Shown: positions 8,356 through 11,327 of the stretch, piece after piece
Numbering within the stretch: the stretch's first letter is position 1
Layout: each line of letters begins with the position of its first letter
Assembly: GCA_009602725.1 (NCBI GenBank)
Contig: WELB01000003.1
Coordinates: 919,115-930,441, forward strand
Source of the DNA: Spirogloea muscicola
Taxonomy: Eukaryota > Streptophyta > Zygnematophyceae > Spirogloeales > Spirogloeaceae
Length of the DNA stretch: 11,327 nucleotides
Direction of reading: 5' to 3'
The notes under the pieces: generated by a model
What the model saw: only the letters and a program-made list of their open reading frames with translations
The model's database searches: none
What the model was told of the DNA's origin: nothing
Made by a program: the position numbers and the translations under genes

Positions 8356-8565
8356 CTACTCGAGAACATAGCGAGTCTGGGATAGCACGACGCGAGGATA
8401 TGCTTCCAGCCCAGATAGGTATGCCGGCAGCCTATCTCTCATTTCTGCGACGTCGAGTGTCCGCTTGTCTGCAGCGAGCTTAGGCTCATGCGTTGCACCA
8501 GAAAGCTGGTCGAGCCTTAGCTGGTAGTTCAAGAGCTTGTCGATTGCCGTCCGGTATTCGAGCAT
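8356..8565 (-). CDS. Short hypothetical frame, possibly a coding remnant
   Basis: A 69-codon minus-strand frame from ATG at 8565 to TAG. It reads YRTAIDKLLNYQLRLDQL, then AADKRTLDVAEMRDRLPAYL, SGLEAYPRV. Its mix of charged and hydrophobic residues looks more protein-like than the surrounding frames, with a plausible amphipathic helix in the first third. A stop codon lies just upstream of the ATG, so it has no N-terminal extension. The phrase RDRLPA..S.LEA is also encoded on the minus strand near 10102-10139, where the DNA repeats. It could be an exon or a fragment of another transposon protein. No family recognised. Confidence 0.25.
   Translation of the reverse strand: MLEYRTAIDKLLNYQLRLDQLSGATHEPKLAADKRTLDVAEMRDRLPAYLSGLEAYPRVVLSQTRYVLE
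8402..8439. repeat. 38-bp dispersed motif D, copy 1
   Basis: This block matches 10102-10139 at 34 of 38 positions. The centre is an inverted repeat, AGATAGG...CCTATCT, with an 11-nt loop containing GCCGGC. It lies inside the short minus-strand frame 8356-8565. Confidence 0.7.
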
Positions 8566-8585
8566 CAGCTAGCGACCTCTTATGT

Positions 8586-8921
8586 GCTGACTCGTGGTTA
8601 CTGAGCGGGTCAGCTTAGCAGCAGGTGACGTACATTTGTCAATGTGCTTACCTTCGTACTTGGCCACAGATAGCCTCCCCATCTCTTAATACACACGCAT
8701 TTAATAATCCCCAAGGCCAGTGTAGCCTGGGATTGCTATTCCCTCACCCTTTCACCTTTACCCGCCGCTAGCCTGGCCGGTACCCGCCTTCGCTCGTCAA
8801 GGAAAATGCGTGTATATTAAGAGATGGGGAGGCCATGTGTGGCCAAGTACAAAGGCAAGCACATTGGACAAATGTACGTCACCTGCTGCTAAGCTGACCC
8901 GCTCAGTAACCACGAGTCAGC
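8586..8921. repeat. Long inverted repeat, about 118-bp arms, 101-bp loop
   Basis: The left arm is 8586-8702 and the right arm 8804-8921. Compared as reverse complements they differ by five substitutions and one single-base indel, and the outer 55 bases are identical. The spacer is 8703-8803. The segment between 8803 and 8920 is flanked on both sides by the exact 12-mer CGCTCGTCAAGG (8791-8802 and 8921-8932). That pattern says the right arm was inserted as an inverted copy of the left arm, producing a 12-bp target-site duplication. No open frame is shared between the arms. RNA from the region would form a hairpin over 110 bp long. Confidence 0.9.
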
Positions 8922-8932
8922 GCTCGTCAAGG

Positions 8933-9252
8933 TGGGTCATTCCCTTCGGAGCGGGCTTTAAGGGCTTTTCGGCTTCTCTTCGGGCTTTTGAGCGGTCTCG
9001 GGCGGTAGGCTGGGGCTGCCTCTTGGATACCAAATCAACGGCCCAGCGGCAGATACGCACGGGTGTTTGAGTGGTTGAGATTGTAGAATGGGGTTGGCCT
9101 GTTGACATGACATCGACGGTTCCAAAGGCAAATCCACACTTAACTCGACCAGAGTTGAGCTAGAGGTCCCGTGTTTGCGGATTCTGGTTTTACAGGAATA
9201 GATAGTTGACGTGCCTTTGTTGTCCGCGTGTGGTGCCAACTCACATGCCTGG
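8933..9252. other. No gene recognised
   Basis: The first part has repeated GGGCTTT/GGCTTTTCGG-like phrases (about 8950-8990). The rest, up to the end of the LINE relic on the minus strand, shows no motif. Overlapping minus-strand frames are extensions of the relic past its recognisable similarity. Confidence 0.35.
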
Positions 9253-9553
9253 TCAGACCGACATGAATGAGCCACCGACGGGAACTTTCCATGACAAGGC
9301 CCGCCCCCCGCCGAGCGCGCTGGCGACGAAATCGGCGAGCCGGGTGTGGATGCGGCCATCCGCCCCAGCGGTCGGAGGCATGATGCTGGTATTTTCGAGC
9401 GCCACCGTGTGACCGGCCTCGACAAAGAAGCCAAACATTGCGTTCCGCAGCAGGTCGTGTGTTCCTGTCCGCTCCCCGCCCGGTTCGCACCTGAGCATGT
9501 GAGCTGCCAACGCTGCCGCGTCTGAACTGCGCTCACCGCACTCACATTGCTGT

Positions 9554-9664
9554 CTTCCGGCCCCTTTTAGCTGCTCATCGCTTGTAGGCCCCTCCAAACC
9601 TTTGTCAATTTTTTTTGGGCTGGCTTTTCGCAGCCCTTGCCCCCATTGGGAGTGCCACTTCTTC
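9554..9664 (-). mobile_element. Dispersed hairpin repeat, copy 3, inserted in the LINE relic
   Basis: On the minus strand it contains GAAGTGGCACTCCCAATGGG, GGGCTGcgaaaagcCAGCCC and AAAAAAAATTGACAAAGG. It is flanked by a 6-bp direct repeat, TGCTGT, at 9548-9553 and 9665-9670. Insert plus one repeat is 117 bp, exactly 39 codons, and has no in-frame stop, so the host frame passes through it. Removing it joins CLSG to the zinc finger, as in related proteins. On the minus strand the insert region also begins with GTACAG and ends with GACAG, so a GT-AG intron of 123 bp in phase 0 can be drawn. Confidence 0.6.
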
Positions 9665-9790
9665 TGCTGTACTCCACTGAGGCAGGGTGGGTGAAGGCCG
9701 AGGAGGGCGGTGCACCGCCGTACGGAAGGCGTCATCGGGCATTCGGAGCGCGTCGTGGAGCGGCAGGGCAGACAGCCAAGCTGCCGCCCC

Positions 9791-9810
9791 TGGTGAACTC
9801 TGGTGAACTC
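9791..9810. repeat. 10-bp tandem duplication in the LINE relic
   Basis: TGGTGAACTC occurs twice back to back. Ten bases shift the reading frame by one, consistent with decay of the relic at this point. Confidence 0.85.
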
Positions 9811-10034
9811 CGTGTGATCACCGGCGTTTGTCGTGACCAGCACTGCGCCTGGCGCGGCGTGGGCGCTGCGGTCGGTCAGAGTCAGAAAGCGCGGCCAACG
9901 CGTGAGGGCGTGCGCGCCCTTCTGTCATCGTGGCAGGCCCCTCTCGAAGAACGTGGCACCACAAGTGGCACCGTCCCCCAGCACGGGCCCACATCAGATG
10001 GATCGAACGGAGATGCCGCCGCCGAGATCCAGCA

Positions 10035-10064
10035 AGTAGAAGTGGTACTCCCAATGGGGGTAAG
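10035..10064 (+). mobile_element. Dispersed hairpin repeat, copy 4 (short remnant)
   Basis: Contains AGAAGTGGTACTCCCAATGG, one base different from the block in copies 1 and 3, then GGGTAAG. It is bounded by CCAGCA at 10029-10034 and 10065-10070. The hairpin part is missing, so it looks internally deleted. Confidence 0.5.
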
Positions 10065-10101
10065 CCAGCAGGGTCTGCCACCGTCGCCCCCCAACCCGGC
10101 T

Positions 10102-10139
10102 GCTTCCAGCCGAGATGGGCAAGCCGGCAGCCTATCTCT
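10102..10139. repeat. 38-bp dispersed motif D, copy 2
   Basis: Same motif as 8402-8439, with four differences in 38 bases. The minus strand encodes RDRLPACPSRLEA, compared with RDRLPAYLSGLEA in the other copy. The sparing of coding phrase and palindrome leaves open which is conserved. Confidence 0.7.
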
Positions 10140-10230
10140 GGCCGTTTTCGAAAACTTTTTGTTCTTTTTGCTCAGGCCCTCCAGGTGATGCACTCTCCGT
10201 TCTTCCCCAATGACGCCCCAGCTCCGGAAG

Positions 10231-10292
10231 AACAGGCTCGCCCATTGAGGATAGGGGCTGGAAAAAAGAAGAAAGAGCGCGCCCATAGAGAA
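10231..10292 (+). mobile_element. Dispersed hairpin repeat, copy 5 (chimeric)
   Basis: It starts like copy 2 (GGCTCGCCCATTGAGG, ATAGGGGCTGG, 10235-10261) but then switches, at an A run, to AGAAGAAAGAGCGCGCCCAT with AGAGAA (10267-10292). That 26-nt piece is repeated exactly in copy 7 at 10368-10393. It looks like a nested or recombined pair of copies. Confidence 0.7.
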
Positions 10293-10360
10293 CTGTGTTC
10301 ATTCTTTTTCTTGGGCTGGCTGTTCCAGCCCATATCCTCAATGGGCGAGCCCTTTCGTGG
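10293..10360 (-). mobile_element. Dispersed hairpin repeat, copy 6
   Basis: Inverse to copy 5; 27 bases at 10325-10351 pair with 10235-10261 with one mismatch, giving a 63-nt loop. It carries the perfect hairpin GGGCTGG-ctgtt-CCAGCCC on the plus strand (10313-10331), identical to copy 2. It may have inserted into the piece ending at 10292. Confidence 0.75.
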
Positions 10361-10365
10361 CTGAA

Positions 10366-10434
10366 ATAGAAGAAAGAGCGCGCCCATAGAGAAAGGGGGC
10401 CAGCAAAGCCAGCCCAGAAGAATGGACAATGTCA
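10366..10434 (+). mobile_element. Dispersed hairpin repeat, copy 7, leading into the RT start codon
   Basis: Reads AGAAGAAAGAGCGCGCCCAT, AGAGAAAGGGGGCCAGC, AAAGCCAGCCC, AGAAGAATGGACAATG. The last ATG (10429) is the first in-frame start of the reverse-transcriptase frame. This places the repeat exactly where a LINE 5' untranslated region should be and in the sense orientation. Confidence 0.65.
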
Positions 10435-11327
10435 AAAGCCAAAAAACACAAAAACAAAAAACACACAGCTAGGCAGCTAGAGAAGAGGAGGGAGGAGCTC
10501 CTGGCACGCCACGACGCAGCGGTGGCCACCTCGGCGGCAACTCGAGGCGATGAGCGGGCAGCGCCAGACAGTGCCGCCAGCGTTCGCCGGGCATTGCGCT
10601 TCGGGCATGCGGGCGAGCTGTCCAGGGCAGTCCAGGCCCTAGACGACTCGGTGCTGGCTCCACCCACCGATGCCACGCGGGCGGCCCTAGCGTCCCTGCA
10701 ACACGGAAGCCCGCTCCCCCCTGCCCCCGTGGCTGGCCACCTACGCACCGCCGGAGGAGGTGGCCCTCGACTCCGACGCCCTTCGGCAGGCTTTGCAGAG
10801 CAGCCGCCGCGCAGCCGCTGGAGGTCCGTCGCACATGCTCTCCGAGCATCTCCGCGAGCTCTTCCTGGAGGGGGAACCAAGCGACTTCCAGGCGCTCCAC
10901 CAGGTGTGCCAGCTCCTCGCCCGCGACCAGGTCCCGGCCGGCATCCGCCGCGTCATCTGCACCAGCACGCTGCTGGCCCTCAGCAAGGCCAATGGGGTGG
11001 TCAGGTCCATTGCCGTCGGCGAAGTGCTCTACCGCCTGGTGGGGCGCGCGCTCTGGCAACAGCATGCGGGGCAGGCCCAGGAACACCTGGCGCCCCACCA
11101 GTTCGGCGCGGGGCTGCGGAGCGGCGGAGAGGTGGTCGTGCACGGCGTACGGGCCGCCTTGGACCTGAACCCCGGCTGGATGGCCTTGGCGGTGGATGTC
11201 AGGAATGCTTACAACAGCGCAGACCGAGATGTCATCGCAGAGGAGTTGAGGGCGGCCTTCCCCAGCCTCCTACCCTTCTTCAGGCTGGGCTATGGTCAGC
11301 CAAGCGACCTGCTGTGGCGTACAGGGC
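10429..11327 (+). CDS. LINE reverse transcriptase, N-terminal part (partial, frameshifted)
   Basis: Reverse transcriptases of this class copy the element's RNA into DNA at a nicked target. From ATG 10429, frame 1 reads MSKAKKHKNKK (lysine-rich), RQLEKRREELL, FGHAGELSRAVQALDDSVLA, ASLQHGSPLPPAP. A one-base shift in the C-rich stretch about 10711-10729 leads to frame 2: PPWLATYAPPEEVALDSDAL, GGPSHMLSEHLRELF (motif 1 region), VPAGIRRVICTSTLLALSKA (motif 2 region), APHQFGAGLRSGGEVVVHGV, and LAVDVRNAYNSADRDVI (motif A, catalytic Asp in VDV). The window ends before the YADD box. Only about 125 residues precede motif 1 and there is no apurinic-type endonuclease, which fits an RLE-type LINE whose zinc finger and nuclease lie at the C-terminus, as in the fragments at 3751 and 9253. 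The frameshift could be real decay or a sequencing error in C homopolymers. Confidence 0.8.
   Translation, partial: MSKAKKHKNKKHTARQLEKRREELLARHDAAVATSAATRGDERAAPDSAASVRRALRFGHAGELSRAVQALDDSVLAPPTDATRAALASLQHGSPLPPAPVAGHLRTAGGGGPRLRRPSAGFAEQPPRSRWRSVAHALRASPRALPGGGTKRLPGAPPGVPAPRPRPGPGRHPPRHLHQHAAGPQQGQWGGQVHCRRRSALPPGGARALATACGAGPGTPGAPPVRRGAAERRRGGRARRTGRLGPEPRLDGLGGGCQECLQQRRPRCHRRGVEGGLPQPPTLLQAGLWSAKRPAVAYR

Larger units (their letters stand above)
9253..9843 (-). pseudogene. Degenerate LINE C-terminal relic (zinc finger, endonuclease start)
   Basis: This is a paralogue of the plus-strand fragment at 3751-4516. On the minus strand, frame b gives GAAAWLSALPLHDALRMPDD (9790 downward) and AFRTAVH. 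A one-base shift near 9705-9711 leads to ALLGLHPPCLSG in the frame of the 196-codon open frame. Then come an inserted segment (see 9554-9664), CECGERSSDAAALAAHMLRC, the full CCHC-type finger, and FGFFVEAGHTVALE, RLADFVAS. In the other copy the next conserved step is LLLDVVTT; here it is LSWKVPVG, so the key Asp is missing and similarity fades before the stop at about 9253. A 10-bp tandem duplication (TGGTGAACTC twice, 9791-9810) adds a frame change upstream. The protein is dead. Confidence 0.65.

Noticed and set aside
10338-11143. Long minus-strand frames (180 and 224 codons) opposite the RT
   Set aside because: The plus strand carries the RT motifs; the minus frames are open only because the DNA is GC-rich.

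Overview
This window looks like repeat-rich nuclear DNA of a eukaryote, most likely an alga or other protist. The reasons are a Ty1/copia-type gag with a CCHC zinc knuckle, pieces of a non-LTR (LINE) retrotransposon of the kind with a C-terminal zinc finger and restriction-like endonuclease, a 123-base poly(A) run, long CAG-rich microsatellites, and no bacterial-style gene packing. The species cannot be fixed from the sequence; a dinoflagellate or green-lineage alga would fit. No intact host gene, rRNA, tRNA or CRISPR array was found.

Layout. 1-390: poly(A), a G run, short GCGGCTGC-containing repeats and a strong hairpin. 400-3700: mostly non-coding, with an inverted relic of a dispersed hairpin repeat (581-749) and a recent 99-bp tandem duplication (1441-1629). 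3751-4516: the 3' end of a LINE open reading frame (zinc finger plus endonuclease-like domain), plus strand. 4612-4672: another dispersed-repeat copy. 4981-5139: four perfect stem-loops in a row. 5448-6619: a decayed copia-like gag on the plus strand with one frameshift and three in-frame stops, followed not by pol but by repeats (CAG-rich 6691-7014, 67-71 nt units 7045-7292, 59-bp units 7410-7523, ATCGAC hexamers 7526-7555). 7560-8350: no genes seen. 8586-8921: a long inverted repeat whose right arm is bounded by 12-bp direct repeats. 9253-9843: a second, degenerate LINE C-terminal relic, minus strand, split by an in-frame 117-bp insertion of the dispersed repeat. 10029-10434: a cluster of nested dispersed-repeat copies. 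10429-11327: the start of a LINE reverse transcriptase, plus strand, cut by the window edge in motif A territory.

The LINE pieces and the dispersed repeat probably belong together. The best copy of the repeat runs straight into the start codon of the reverse transcriptase at 10429, and the relic at 581-749 appears to carry the same 5'-end sequence beyond the hairpin. The repeat may therefore be the LINE 5' end, or a short non-autonomous or introner-like element derived from it. This is the most interesting thread in the window.
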